DNA of 64,000 bases from Flavobacteriales bacterium (GTDB lineage Bacteria > Bacteroidota > Bacteroidia > UBA10329). The translations under genes and the position numbers were made by a program. The notes under the pieces are model-generated. The model was given only the letters and a program-made list of their open reading frames with translations. It did not search any database and was not told the origin of the DNA. Below, piece after piece: positions 20,279-29,452 of the stretch. The stretch spans positions 1-64,000 of the forward strand of contig JAIPBJ010000001.1 in NCBI GenBank assembly GCA_021739625.1, written 5' to 3'. Within the stretch, counting starts at the first letter, position 1. Each line of letters opens with the position of its first letter.

Positions 20279-20686
20279 TTCATATAATGCTTGTATGCAT
20301 TCAAATGTATGATTAAAACATTCATACTCAAGAATGCACTCATCATATACTTGATCTATTTATTCAAACGAAGAACTAAAATTTTCAGATAAATATGAAA
20401 ATCATTATGATGATGAATCTGTGAATTCAAATGAATAAATAAATCATTCAAATGATGAATGAAACATGTTGAACTTATCATGTGAATGGATAAAAATATC
20501 AAATGAATAAACAAAAGAGATATATGAAAAGGTAAATTGATCATCTGAATAATTAACAAGTTCATTTGAATAAATGGTATCATCATAGGAATAGATATAT
20601 TGATCATAAGAATGAATATATTTATCAATAGAAACAATGAAATTTCCATTTGAATGAAAAGATTAATTATCTTAATGAAAAATTTC
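20279..20686. repeat. Array D: AT-rich degenerate 21-bp tandem repeat, about 19 units in two phase blocks
   Basis: TTCAnnTGAAT/ATCATnTGAAT-type units at 20279, 300, 321, 342, 363, 384, 405, 426, 447, then a 9-nt phase shift and 20477, 498, 519, 540, 561, 582, 603, 624, 645, 666. The 97-aa minus ORF here shows a 7-residue period. Confidence 0.85.
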
Positions 20687-20801
20687 TTGGAAGTGGGCCA
20701 AAGCCTTCGATTCCATTTCCCGAACTCGGCTCTGTTTCGGTAAAACGTGGGAAACTCGCCTCAAGCTGGTGTATGCACGAAGCGTGAATCACTCCCAAGT
20801 G

Positions 20802-20880
20802 CGGAAAAAGAAAGCCCCGCTGTGCGGGATGCGTGGCGGGGGCTGTTGCTGGTAGAACCGTGATGCATCGCGGCTCTACA
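20802..20880. repeat. Composite palindromic repeat, copy F2
   Basis: CGGAAAAAGAAAGCCCCGCTGTGCGGGATGCGTGGCGGGG...GGTAGAACCGTGATGCATCGCGGCTCTAC, matching F1 at 19427-19526 in order and orientation. Confidence 0.8.
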
Positions 20881-20887
20881 TAGCGCA

Positions 20888-21520
20888 TCACCCCAACATC
20901 ACGAACATGCCGGTAAAGACCAGTTCGTCCTCACCAGCGAATTTCACGCGGATGTGGTAGAGGAAGGTGCCTGTGCCGATCCACTGCCCGTCATCTCTTC
21001 CGTTCCATCCATCCTCCAGACTGTGGGTCTCGAAAAGCAGGGTTCCGTCAAGGGAGCGCACCTGCCAGTGGAGAAATTCAAGCTCCGGGCCGAGAAGGCC
21101 AGGGTTGATCACGGGTTTCCACCCAGTAGAATAGGAATACCAACGGTCAAAGGCTGTCGGCACCATCACGAATCGATAGCAGGTGTAGAAATGTGCGGTG
21201 CGAATGATAGTGTCGCCTTGCCAATGGATCAGGCATCGCACCGAACCGACCCCTTGCGATGTCGGTAAATGGAGCGCAGTATCAGTTCCCAGCGGCTCCC
21301 ACTCACCACCACCGACCGGCCTTGACCACTCTACAGAATCGACCCAGAAAGGGGCTTGCAGCTCGTAATTGTCGAACTCGTTCTCAAGGGCCTGGCATAC
21401 CTCCACCACTTCGGCATCCAACAGAATGGTCTGCTGTCCGGGAATAGAAGGCACCGATGGCGGCTCCTTGAGGCAGCCCGTCATTGCAAAACAGAACATG
21501 GTGACCAGAAGTAGCCTCAT
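20888..21520 (-). CDS. Putative lipoprotein with gliding-motility/T9SS type B-like C-terminus
   Basis: MRLLLVTMFCFAMTGC lipobox-like; C-term GWNGRDDGQWIGTGTFLYHIRVKFAGEDELVFTGMFVMLG resembles GWDGSYKGAQVESGVYVYRIDWTDINGDEGQRTGQVILVR of the 55.6-59.3 kb adhesin. Confidence 0.65.
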   Translation of the reverse strand: MRLLLVTMFCFAMTGCLKEPPSVPSIPGQQTILLDAEVVEVCQALENEFDNYELQAPFWVDSVEWSRPVGGGEWEPLGTDTALHLPTSQGVGSVRCLIHWQGDTIIRTAHFYTCYRFVMVPTAFDRWYSYSTGWKPVINPGLLGPELEFLHWQVRSLDGTLLFETHSLEDGWNGRDDGQWIGTGTFLYHIRVKFAGEDELVFTGMFVMLG

Positions 21521-22518
21521 CCTTTTTTCCTTTTGAAGTAATCCCAGTGGAACCAGAGCCGCACCTCCACAGTGGCGGCACCTGCTATCTCTGCCATCAC
21601 AGGGTCGGTGTATATGGACGAGCCCGCCTGAAGGGTGACCCAGCTCTTTATCTGCCCACCAAGGGCGAAGGTCATCCGGTTATGATCGGCCAGTCCGAGT
21701 TGGAAGTAGGCCGCATCGCGATAAGTGATGGACAGGAAACCGGAGGCGAACCACCGCTCCAACTCATTGTTGTGAACCATGATCTCAGGGGACAGTGTGA
21801 AGTCATCATCCACTTTGAAGTGATAGGCGGTCACAAAGTGGTGGAACCACAGCGTGGTGGGCATTCCGGCAAAGGCGAACGGGTCATCGGGGCCATATCT
21901 GAAATCGTAGTCGAATCGCAGTCTTTGCCAGTAATAACGCGTGCCCAGCTTGAAACCGATGCGATTCAAATCAGAGTGGTAGCGGCCATGGGTACTCTGA
22001 TAGATGGCTCCATATCGCGGATCTATCATTTCCGGCCATAGCAGGTTGTCCTGGTCGAACTCGCCCAAATTCCATTGCAAACCGCCACCGAGTATGATGT
22101 GATGCTGGCCCATGTCGATCCTCCCCGAATGGGCGAAATACACCTGTTGGAGGATGTGCCTCCCCTCCTGCCTGCGCACATAGGCCAAGCCCGTCCCCCA
22201 GCGGTCTGAACGGATGCCGAAAGGCCCATCTATCGCCACGCGGTGCTCTTGGAATGCGTGTCTGTAGGTGCCGTCAGAGGCGTAGTAGCCCAGCGAGAGC
22301 TTCTCGGCCATGAAACCATAGCGCACATTCAACCGCCTATCGAACCCTGCCAGCGCTGGATTGCTCTCGAAAAAATGATGGATGCGGTTGTAGATGCGGC
22401 CCTCCTGACCGTAATTGATCGGTCTCCAAGATGAGGACGTCCAGACTCCGGTGGAATCCTGCGCCACGGCCAAGCTGTGTGCAAGGATCATCAGGAGGAT
22501 GCAAAGTGCCTTTTGCAT
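21517..22518 (-). CDS. PorP/SprF family type IX secretion-associated membrane protein
   Basis: 333 aa; signal peptide; FFESNPALAGFDRRLNVRYGF; beta-strand-rich; 4-nt overlap with the downstream lipoprotein ORF. Confidence 0.8.
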   Translation of the reverse strand: MQKALCILLMILAHSLAVAQDSTGVWTSSSWRPINYGQEGRIYNRIHHFFESNPALAGFDRRLNVRYGFMAEKLSLGYYASDGTYRHAFQEHRVAIDGPFGIRSDRWGTGLAYVRRQEGRHILQQVYFAHSGRIDMGQHHIILGGGLQWNLGEFDQDNLLWPEMIDPRYGAIYQSTHGRYHSDLNRIGFKLGTRYYWQRLRFDYDFRYGPDDPFAFAGMPTTLWFHHFVTAYHFKVDDDFTLSPEIMVHNNELERWFASGFLSITYRDAAYFQLGLADHNRMTFALGGQIKSWVTLQAGSSIYTDPVMAEIAGAATVEVRLWFHWDYFKRKKG

Positions 22519-22539
22519 CCGTCCAAAGTAGCAAAATGG

Positions 22540-23019
22540 CTACTTGCTCAGCTGCACCGGATTTGTGCTGCCCGTGCGGTCCACCGGTTCCCCATTCAAC
22601 ACGAATGTCTTGGTCGTGTTGTGATAGCAGCAGCAGCAGTCGGTGGGGTAGATGCCTTTGGTGGTGATGTCGGTGATGATGAATGCATTCTCGCGGCTGT
22701 TGTCGTAGATGCCATAGATGTGCGACAACGCCCCGGTCGTGAGATCGTTTGAAGTCAGCGGAATGAAGAACGTCAGGTCATTCTCAGAGAGCACATCCTT
22801 GAGATATATGGTATCGATCGGCTGTTCGAAATTTCCGGGATGGAATCTGAGCACCGTGGCATTGCTCACCTCCTCAAATGTGAAGCTGCTGCGGTCGAAT
22901 TCGAACTGAAGCCCGTTGATGAAAGCGACATCCGGTTCATTGCAGGCCACATTGTAGCATTGGTCGCAACTTGAAAGGGCAATGGCCACAGTCACCAGAC
23001 AGATCCATAATGCTTTCAT
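22540..23019 (-). CDS. Hypothetical lipoprotein
   Basis: 159 aa; MKALWICLVTVAIALSSCDQC signal/lipobox. Confidence 0.65.
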   Translation of the reverse strand: MKALWICLVTVAIALSSCDQCYNVACNEPDVAFINGLQFEFDRSSFTFEEVSNATVLRFHPGNFEQPIDTIYLKDVLSENDLTFFIPLTSNDLTTGALSHIYGIYDNSRENAFIITDITTKGIYPTDCCCCYHNTTKTFVLNGEPVDRTGSTNPVQLSK

Positions 23020-23117
23020 ACCGTGTAATTTATGCAGGGTTAATGTGCAATTGACAGGTCAAAGGTAGCCTATGCGTGAATCACGCACCGTGATGCGGTC
23101 AACCGTTGTCTCGCTGA

Positions 23118-23432
23118 TTATTCGTAAGGTGTGGCCGAAATCACCTCTGCATCCTGTTCCAGTTTCAGCAGATGGCCGTCCAGTTCCTGGGCTGTGCAGG
23201 GCAGTATGAATAGGACGGTAAGCGGTTCGCGGCTCAGCTCTCTTACCATTTCAATGCGCAGCGCAGCATACTTGTAGGGCACGCGTTTGAGGCCCTCCAT
23301 GCCTTTGAACGTGATGGCGATCTTGAATTGCTGCACTTCCTGCGCACGTTGTTCGATGACTGTGGGCGGGGCAGTTCTGCAGCCCGCGACCGATATGAGC
23401 AACAGCGGAATGAGCAAATGGACCTTCACGGT
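23118..23432 (-). CDS. Hypothetical lipoprotein (GTG start likely)
   Basis: VKVHLLIPLLLISVAGCRTAPP lipobox after a GTG codon; the ATG called at 23480 lies upstream of the signal peptide. Confidence 0.55.
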   Translation of the reverse strand, partial: TVKVHLLIPLLLISVAGCRTAPPTVIEQRAQEVQQFKIAITFKGMEGLKRVPYKYAALRIEMVRELSREPLTVLFILPCTAQELDGHLLKLEQDAEVISATPYE

Positions 23433-23506
23433 GCAAAGGTGTAAAAGTGCAGGGGGCCGAAGGTGGATTTCGCCTGACACTTGTCGGTCACCGTAGATTT
23501 GTCATC

Positions 23507-24268
23507 ATGACCATTCAACTCACATCAGAAGGCAGGGACTATCAGGTTGACCTTTCCAAAGGCATAGACCTCAGCATTGCCGTAACAGAAGGGCCGCAGG
23601 TGAATGCCTACTGGGCCAGCCCGACCGACATGGAACCCTTCCGCATGGGCGATTGGGTGGGCGAGGTGAGGCAAGGCGGCAGTGTCAATTATCGCAACAT
23701 ACGGTTCAACCCGCATGGCAATGGCACGCATACCGAGTGCGTGGGCCATATCAGCCCGGAGATCCATAGCATCAACAGACATTTCAAACAGTTCCATTGC
23801 ATCGCACAGCTGGCGAGCGTCCGACCGGAAGAACTTGCGAATGGCGACCGTGTCATCACAGCGGCCCTGTTGCATGGCGTTGGCCTACAGCGGGCCGAAG
23901 CGTTCATCATCCGCACGCTGCCCAATCCCGTCAGCAAGCGCACGCACAACTATTCGGGCACCAACCCGCCCTATTTCACTGTGGATGCCATTGAGGCATT
24001 GATGCAGAACGGCTGTCGCCATCTGCTCACAGACCTTCCAAGTCTCGACCGCGAGCAGGACGAAGGCAAGTTGCTGTGTCACCGGGCATTTTGGAAGTAT
24101 CCCGAGAATCCGCGCATGGACTGCACTATTACCGAGCTCATCTTCGTGCCCGATGAGGCGGAGGACGGTCTGATTCTGTTGAATCTTCAGGTGGCTGCCT
24201 TCGAGAATGATGCGGCACCGAGCAGGCCTGTAATTTTTGAATTGATGGAGGGAAAACGTAGCTCCTGA
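23507..24268 (+). CDS. Cyclase family (kynurenine formamidase-like) protein
   Basis: DLSIAVTEGP...NIRFNPHGNGTHTECVGHI metal-site motif; NYSGTNPPYFTVDAIEAL; TDLPSLDREQDEGKLLCHRAFW. Confidence 0.82.
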   Translation: MTIQLTSEGRDYQVDLSKGIDLSIAVTEGPQVNAYWASPTDMEPFRMGDWVGEVRQGGSVNYRNIRFNPHGNGTHTECVGHISPEIHSINRHFKQFHCIAQLASVRPEELANGDRVITAALLHGVGLQRAEAFIIRTLPNPVSKRTHNYSGTNPPYFTVDAIEALMQNGCRHLLTDLPSLDREQDEGKLLCHRAFWKYPENPRMDCTITELIFVPDEAEDGLILLNLQVAAFENDAAPSRPVIFELMEGKRSS

Positions 24269-24277
24269 CCGCCCGTT

Positions 24278-26362
24278 TCAGTACATCCCGCTCCGTTTCC
24301 GGACGAACCATTCCACCGCCAACAGCAGCAGAATGACCGCGAACAGCCAGCGCAGGTGAATGGCCTCTTTGAACCAGGTCTGCTCATAGATCACATTGCG
24401 CACATCGTCACGCGCAGCGATCACTTCGGCCAGCTGTTCCATTTCCGATGGGGTGAAGACCTCTCCGCCCGTCTGCGATGCAAGGCGATGCAGCAGCCCG
24501 TGGTCGGCAGTGGTGTTCACACTTTCCAAAGTGAGGGCCGCCACCATGAAACGTCCTTTGGCCTCGTGAACCTTGCCAGCATGGTTGACCGATGCCGCAT
24601 AGCTGTAGCTGCCGGCCTTGAAGCTGCCCACGTTGAGGCGGTAGGCCGTTTCGGTGCGATTGAAGGTGTAAGCGTATTCCTTGCCTGCCTCATCGCGGAT
24701 GGACAGGATCACATCCGGGCCATTGAGCGGTTCGTAGGTCTCGTCATAAAGCTCGCAGCCGAAGATGACCTGCTCGTCCTCTGTGTAGCGGTTGCGCGTG
24801 CTGACGCGGAAAAGACTCTTGTCGGTCTTCACGGCCAGATACTGCACCACTTTCGACATCAGCCCATCGAACACTTCATGAGATGCATTGTCCTGAAAAT
24901 CCTTGATGCGCCAACGCCAGATGCCATCACCGGCAATGATGCCCAGCTTGCGGCCCGAAAGGTCGTTGAACAGCAGCAGCGGGTGCTCGGTCTCCACATT
25001 GCCTATGCGCTGCAGGAACAGCGATTGGGCCGAACCTGATGCGCTGAACTCACCGAACGGAACATTGAGCGGTGGAAACCGGTTGAGCATCCTGCGCAGG
25101 TCGGCATCCACAGCAAAAAGTGAGAACCCTTTCGCCATCACCGGTTGCACCTGATTCTGTGCTCTTCGTCCAGCCGTCACCTTCAGCCCGAGGTTGAGGG
25201 CGTTGAATGCGGTGAGGTCTGTGGCCGGACCGACAATGGCGAGCAACGGAACATCATCGGCCATGATACGTGCCAGTTCGGCACGGCCCTCCGCTCCGCT
25301 GCTCGGCAATTGGTGCAGAATGATGAGGTCGTATTTCTCTGGAACCACATCGCCCTGTCCGGCAATCACGACCTCCACACCATAGTTGCGGTTGCTGGAA
25401 ATGGAGCGTCTCAGCACGGCTATGTCAGGGTGGGGCGATGCTGCAAGAACAAGCACCTGCTGCCGTCCGTCCAATACTTCCACGAACACATCCTGCGTGT
25501 TGTTCGCGTATGAAAGTTCGTCAGGAAGTGATTGTACGGTCACCCGCAGGCGGTTGAGACCCGGTGAGTCAGCTTTCAATTTTGCACCCAATGTTTTGCG
25601 GAATGACGCAGTTCCGATGGAGACCCGCTCTTCCCAAAGCAGACCATGCTCACCATTTATCTGTACCGATACATTCTGCCCCTTGAATTGCTCCGCCTCC
25701 ACGGTCACTTCCACGGGATATTCATTGCCGAGATAGGCATATCGGTTGTGATCCACCTTAGAGAGAACGATGTCCTTCTTCACCGAAGTATCACCCAAGG
25801 CAATGGCATAGAGCGGTGCATTGAGCCTCAACGGACTGTAAACAGGGTCGGCTCCACGGTTGAAAATGCCGTCAGATGCGAGGATGACAGCCCCAACATT
25901 CCGGTTAGCGAAGCGGTTGTCCAGCTCAGCGAACAGCTGTGAATAATCGGTGCGGCCCTCCGAAAAAATCACGTCACCGTCCGGCTCGACCTTTGACCCG
26001 AAACTGAACTGCCGGACATCGAAATCCTTTGACAGCGATGCGCGCAATGCTTCCAACTGCTCCAGATAGGTGGTGCGATAGAATGTTGAATCGGCATTCA
26101 ATGGAACGGATCCTGAGTTGTCCTGTGCGATGATGATGATGGGCTTCTCGGTGCGTTTCTGTGTGGTGCGCAGCAAAGGCCCGAGCAGCAGAAGTGCGAT
26201 GATGAACACCGCCATGCCACGCAGAACCGCCAGAGTCCGCAGCGTCCATTCGGGCAACTCGGCAGCGCGCTGTTCGCGGAAATACATGCCCACAGCGTAG
26301 CCAGCACCTGCAATGATGCACGGAATGATGAGCCAGACGGGGTATTGAAAGATGATATCCAC
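24278..26362 (-). CDS. VWA-like membrane protein (BatA/CoxE-type architecture)
   Basis: N-terminal TMs, IIIIAQDNSGSVPLNADS / VGAVILASDGIFNRGADP (VWA-like), C-terminal TM WLFAVILLLLAVEWFVRKR. Confidence 0.7.
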   Translation of the reverse strand: MDIIFQYPVWLIIPCIIAGAGYAVGMYFREQRAAELPEWTLRTLAVLRGMAVFIIALLLLGPLLRTTQKRTEKPIIIIAQDNSGSVPLNADSTFYRTTYLEQLEALRASLSKDFDVRQFSFGSKVEPDGDVIFSEGRTDYSQLFAELDNRFANRNVGAVILASDGIFNRGADPVYSPLRLNAPLYAIALGDTSVKKDIVLSKVDHNRYAYLGNEYPVEVTVEAEQFKGQNVSVQINGEHGLLWEERVSIGTASFRKTLGAKLKADSPGLNRLRVTVQSLPDELSYANNTQDVFVEVLDGRQQVLVLAASPHPDIAVLRRSISSNRNYGVEVVIAGQGDVVPEKYDLIILHQLPSSGAEGRAELARIMADDVPLLAIVGPATDLTAFNALNLGLKVTAGRRAQNQVQPVMAKGFSLFAVDADLRRMLNRFPPLNVPFGEFSASGSAQSLFLQRIGNVETEHPLLLFNDLSGRKLGIIAGDGIWRWRIKDFQDNASHEVFDGLMSKVVQYLAVKTDKSLFRVSTRNRYTEDEQVIFGCELYDETYEPLNGPDVILSIRDEAGKEYAYTFNRTETAYRLNVGSFKAGSYSYAASVNHAGKVHEAKGRFMVAALTLESVNTTADHGLLHRLASQTGGEVFTPSEMEQLAEVIAARDDVRNVIYEQTWFKEAIHLRWLFAVILLLLAVEWFVRKRSGMY

Positions 26363-26495
26363 CAGAGAGTACGGTTCCCACGCGCTAAAGTCAGAACCTG
26401 TGCGCAGGGGGCCGCAAACTTACGTGACTTGCAGACGCCTTCGGGCGACAGTGTCCCAAACTTCAATAGGCGGCTTCAGCGCAACGCTCCCGGAC

Positions 26496-27143
26496 CTACT
26501 TGAAGGTGAACCCGAGATTGATGATCAATCGGTGCTGCTTGTCACTGGTGGTGACGTCCTGCCACAGGAGGGAGGCATTGACGACCTCGCGCTGGTCTGT
26601 GCGAAGGAACTGATAGGCCAGCCCGATATTGAAAAGGGCCTTTTCCCCGACCTTGAATGCCATGCCCAATGAGGGTTCTGCAAAAATGCCATCCCATTTG
26701 TAGTAATCAGTGGAAAGGAGATCGTTCGTGTTCTGATTGAGGGTGTAGTTATATCCCAATCGGAGGTCTGTAAATGGCCTGAAACGTCCTTTGGCAAAGT
26801 GCAGTCGCAACTGGCCAAAGCCCATCACGTTGTGCTGATAGGGCAGCGGGTCCTCATTGGCCTGAAACTGATAGCCTGCACCTGCACCGACAAAGATCAG
26901 GTCGAAAAGCATCACCCCAAATGAGGTCATCAGCCTTGGAGCTGGTATCTTGTAGGTCTCGGGATTGCTGGTGGCCGACTGTTCGTTCCCGAGTATGTCT
27001 GTGTAAGTGAGCTCGCGGGTGGTATTTCCAACCTGAAATCCTGCTCCGAGTTCGGTGATGTTGGAGAAACGCACATTGCCCTGTCCAAGCACGGTGGAAA
27101 TGGAGAGCACCAGTATGATACTGAGGATGGATGTGATTTTCAT
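26496..27143 (-). CDS. Outer-membrane beta-barrel protein
   Basis: Signal peptide MKITSILSIILVLSISTVLGQ; short amphipathic strands to ...HRLIINLGFTFK. The 325-aa call extends upstream of the signal peptide. Confidence 0.7.
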   Translation of the reverse strand: MKITSILSIILVLSISTVLGQGNVRFSNITELGAGFQVGNTTRELTYTDILGNEQSATSNPETYKIPAPRLMTSFGVMLFDLIFVGAGAGYQFQANEDPLPYQHNVMGFGQLRLHFAKGRFRPFTDLRLGYNYTLNQNTNDLLSTDYYKWDGIFAEPSLGMAFKVGEKALFNIGLAYQFLRTDQREVVNASLLWQDVTTSDKQHRLIINLGFTFK

Positions 27144-27309
27144 GTCCTTTGAGATAAGGTTGCCATGGGGGATGGACCGAATGATCCGGTTCGGGGCAAA
27201 GCACGGAAAATTGATTGTCATCTGCCTTGATGTAATCGAGTGGTAATTCTTAGAACATGATGGTAGGCCATGAAAGCCATAGGTTTGCAGCCCATCAGAA
27301 GAAAGGCAA

Positions 27310-28341
27310 ATGCTCGAAGGCAACGGACGTACTGAACTTGAAAAATTGGGCGAATTCGGCCTCATAGACCACATCGCGGCAAGTGTGACACTGCAGAACC
27401 CTTCATCGCTCATTGGTATTGGCGATGATGCTGCTGTGATCGGAGAGGGTGACAGGCGCACTCTGGTAAGCACAGATATGCTGGTGGAAGGTGTTCATTT
27501 CGACCTTGGCTATGTGCCGCTGAAACATCTGGGATACAAGGCCATAGTGGTGAATCTGAGCGACATCTGCGCGATGAACGGAAGACCCGAACAGGTCACC
27601 GTGAGCATCGCCCTGAGCAACCGCTTCCCTTTGGAGGCCATTGAGGAACTGTACAGCGGTATTCTGATGGCCTGCGAGAAATACAAGGTGGACCTTGTGG
27701 GTGGCGATACCACCAGTTCCACCTCTGGCCTGGTCATCAGCGTCACCGTCATTGGCACTGTGGCTCCTCAGGACATGGTGCTTCGAAGCGGTGCAAGGCC
27801 CACCGACCTCATCTGTGTCTCTGGCGATCTGGGTGCAGCATATCTGGGTCTTCAGATATTGGAGCGTGAAAAGCGTATTTTCGTTGAGAATCCGTCCATT
27901 CAGCCAGACCTTACGGGCCATGATTATATCCTCGAACGCCAACTGAAGCCAGAGGCCCGCACCGACATCATTGATATGCTGCGACAGGAGGGTGTGATCC
28001 CCACCTCAATGATCGACATCTCTGACGGGCTGAGTTCGGAGCTGATGCACATCTGCAAGCAGAGCAACGTGGGCTGTAGGGTCTATACGGAGCGCATTCC
28101 GATCGATGCTGCGACAGGACTTGCCGCAGAGGAACTACACCTTGATGTGCTTACCTGTGCGCTCAACGGGGGTGAGGATTATGAACTGCTTTTCACCGCA
28201 AGCATCAGGGCGCACGACCGCATCAAGGACAATCCCGCCATGCACATCATCGGCCATGTGACCGAATCTTCTGACGGAGTGAATCTGGTGAGCGGTGGCA
28301 GTCTCATCCCCTTGAAAGCGCAGGGGTGGAGGCATCTATGA
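27310..28341 (+). CDS. thiL: Thiamine-phosphate kinase
   Basis: IGIGDDAAVI, STDMLVEGVHFD, LGYKAIVVNLSDICAMNG, VGGDTTSS, MIDISDGLSSEL, LNGGEDYELLFT. Confidence 0.95.
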   Translation: MLEGNGRTELEKLGEFGLIDHIAASVTLQNPSSLIGIGDDAAVIGEGDRRTLVSTDMLVEGVHFDLGYVPLKHLGYKAIVVNLSDICAMNGRPEQVTVSIALSNRFPLEAIEELYSGILMACEKYKVDLVGGDTTSSTSGLVISVTVIGTVAPQDMVLRSGARPTDLICVSGDLGAAYLGLQILEREKRIFVENPSIQPDLTGHDYILERQLKPEARTDIIDMLRQEGVIPTSMIDISDGLSSELMHICKQSNVGCRVYTERIPIDAATGLAAEELHLDVLTCALNGGEDYELLFTASIRAHDRIKDNPAMHIIGHVTESSDGVNLVSGGSLIPLKAQGWRHL

Positions 28342-28480
28342 TGCATGCCTTATCCAGCTTTGTCTGATGAGGCGGAAGTAAGTGAGCATGTTCAGTCCAA
28401 GGCCAAGATCGGCAATTATGGCCAACCCTGTCAAATTTACTAATATCGGATAATGTGAATAAAGAACCAAAACGATTGAT

Positions 28481-28488
28481 TACCTTTG
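28481..28488 (+). promoter_or_regulatory. Bacteroidota -7 element TACCTTTG, 7 nt before the Fic ATG
   Basis: TACCTTTG-tggggtc-ATG. Confidence 0.6.
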
Positions 28489-28495
28489 TGGGGTC

Positions 28496-29449
28496 ATGTG
28501 GAAAGTTGACCTGTCCGATATTATTGAACTGCAAGCGAACATCGATCGCCTTGAGGAGAAGAAAAAGCTCCTTGATGCGAAGCGCCCTTTGGCGCAGGTG
28601 GCCCTCGAAAGGCTGCGTGAGGCCATCAATGTGGAGTGGACCTATAATTCCAACAGCATTGAAGGCAATACGCTTACCCTGAATGAGACCAGAATAGTGC
28701 TTGAAGATGGCATGACTGTGAAGGGCAAATCCATGCGCGAGCATTTTGAGGTGACGAACCACCATGATGCTATCGCGCATCTTGAAAAGTTGGTAATATC
28801 GGATTCGCCCATTTTGGAGCAGGAAGTATTGCATCTTCATTCGCTGGTGATGTTGCGCATTGAAAAGGACTTTGCAGGGCGGCTTCGTAATGCTGGCGTA
28901 CGCATAGTCGGGGCGAATTTCACTCCGCCCAATGCGCTGAAAGTTCCTGATCTGCTGTCTGAACTCATTGATTTTGTGAATGCGAATGAGATGGGGCTGA
29001 GTCCTATTGTGTTGGCCTCAGTGTTCCATCATAGGTTCGTTTGGATACATCCCTTCTTTGATGGGAATGGCCGCACTGTGCGTTTGGTTATGAATCTTCT
29101 GTTGATGCGGAAGGGTTATCCGCCTGCCATCATTCTCAAGAATGACCGCAAGAAGTACTATGATGCGCTCAATAGGGCCAATGGCGGTTCATATGCCAAG
29201 CTGGTTCTGCTGATGGTGCAGGCCATGGAACGCTCATTGGACATCTATCTCAGCCTTTATCCGGAGATGGAGGAGTATCGCCCGATTTCCAACATTGTGG
29301 CTGAAAGCCCTAAGCGTTATGGGCAGGAGTATGTGAGCCTGTTAGCGCGACAGGGCAAGATAGATGCCTACAAGGAGGGGCGAAATTGGTTCACCACGGA
29401 AGCGGCCATCAGGGAATATGTGGTGAATAGGAAGCGGAAAAGGAAATGA
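28496..29449 (+). CDS. Fic/DOC family protein (predicted AMPylase) with N-terminal inhibitory motif and C-terminal winged-helix-like region
   Basis: HPFFDGNGRTVR active-site motif; SNSIEGN inhibitory motif; C-term NIVAESPKRYGQEYVSLLARQGKIDAYKEGRNWFTT. Confidence 0.92.
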   Translation: MWKVDLSDIIELQANIDRLEEKKKLLDAKRPLAQVALERLREAINVEWTYNSNSIEGNTLTLNETRIVLEDGMTVKGKSMREHFEVTNHHDAIAHLEKLVISDSPILEQEVLHLHSLVMLRIEKDFAGRLRNAGVRIVGANFTPPNALKVPDLLSELIDFVNANEMGLSPIVLASVFHHRFVWIHPFFDGNGRTVRLVMNLLLMRKGYPPAIILKNDRKKYYDALNRANGGSYAKLVLLMVQAMERSLDIYLSLYPEMEEYRPISNIVAESPKRYGQEYVSLLARQGKIDAYKEGRNWFTTEAAIREYVVNRKRKRK

Positions 29450-29452
29450 GAT

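Noticed and set aside
20356-20649. 97-aa hydrophobic ORF with 7-residue period
   Set aside because: Explained by the AT-rich 21-bp array; no plausible start context and very biased composition.
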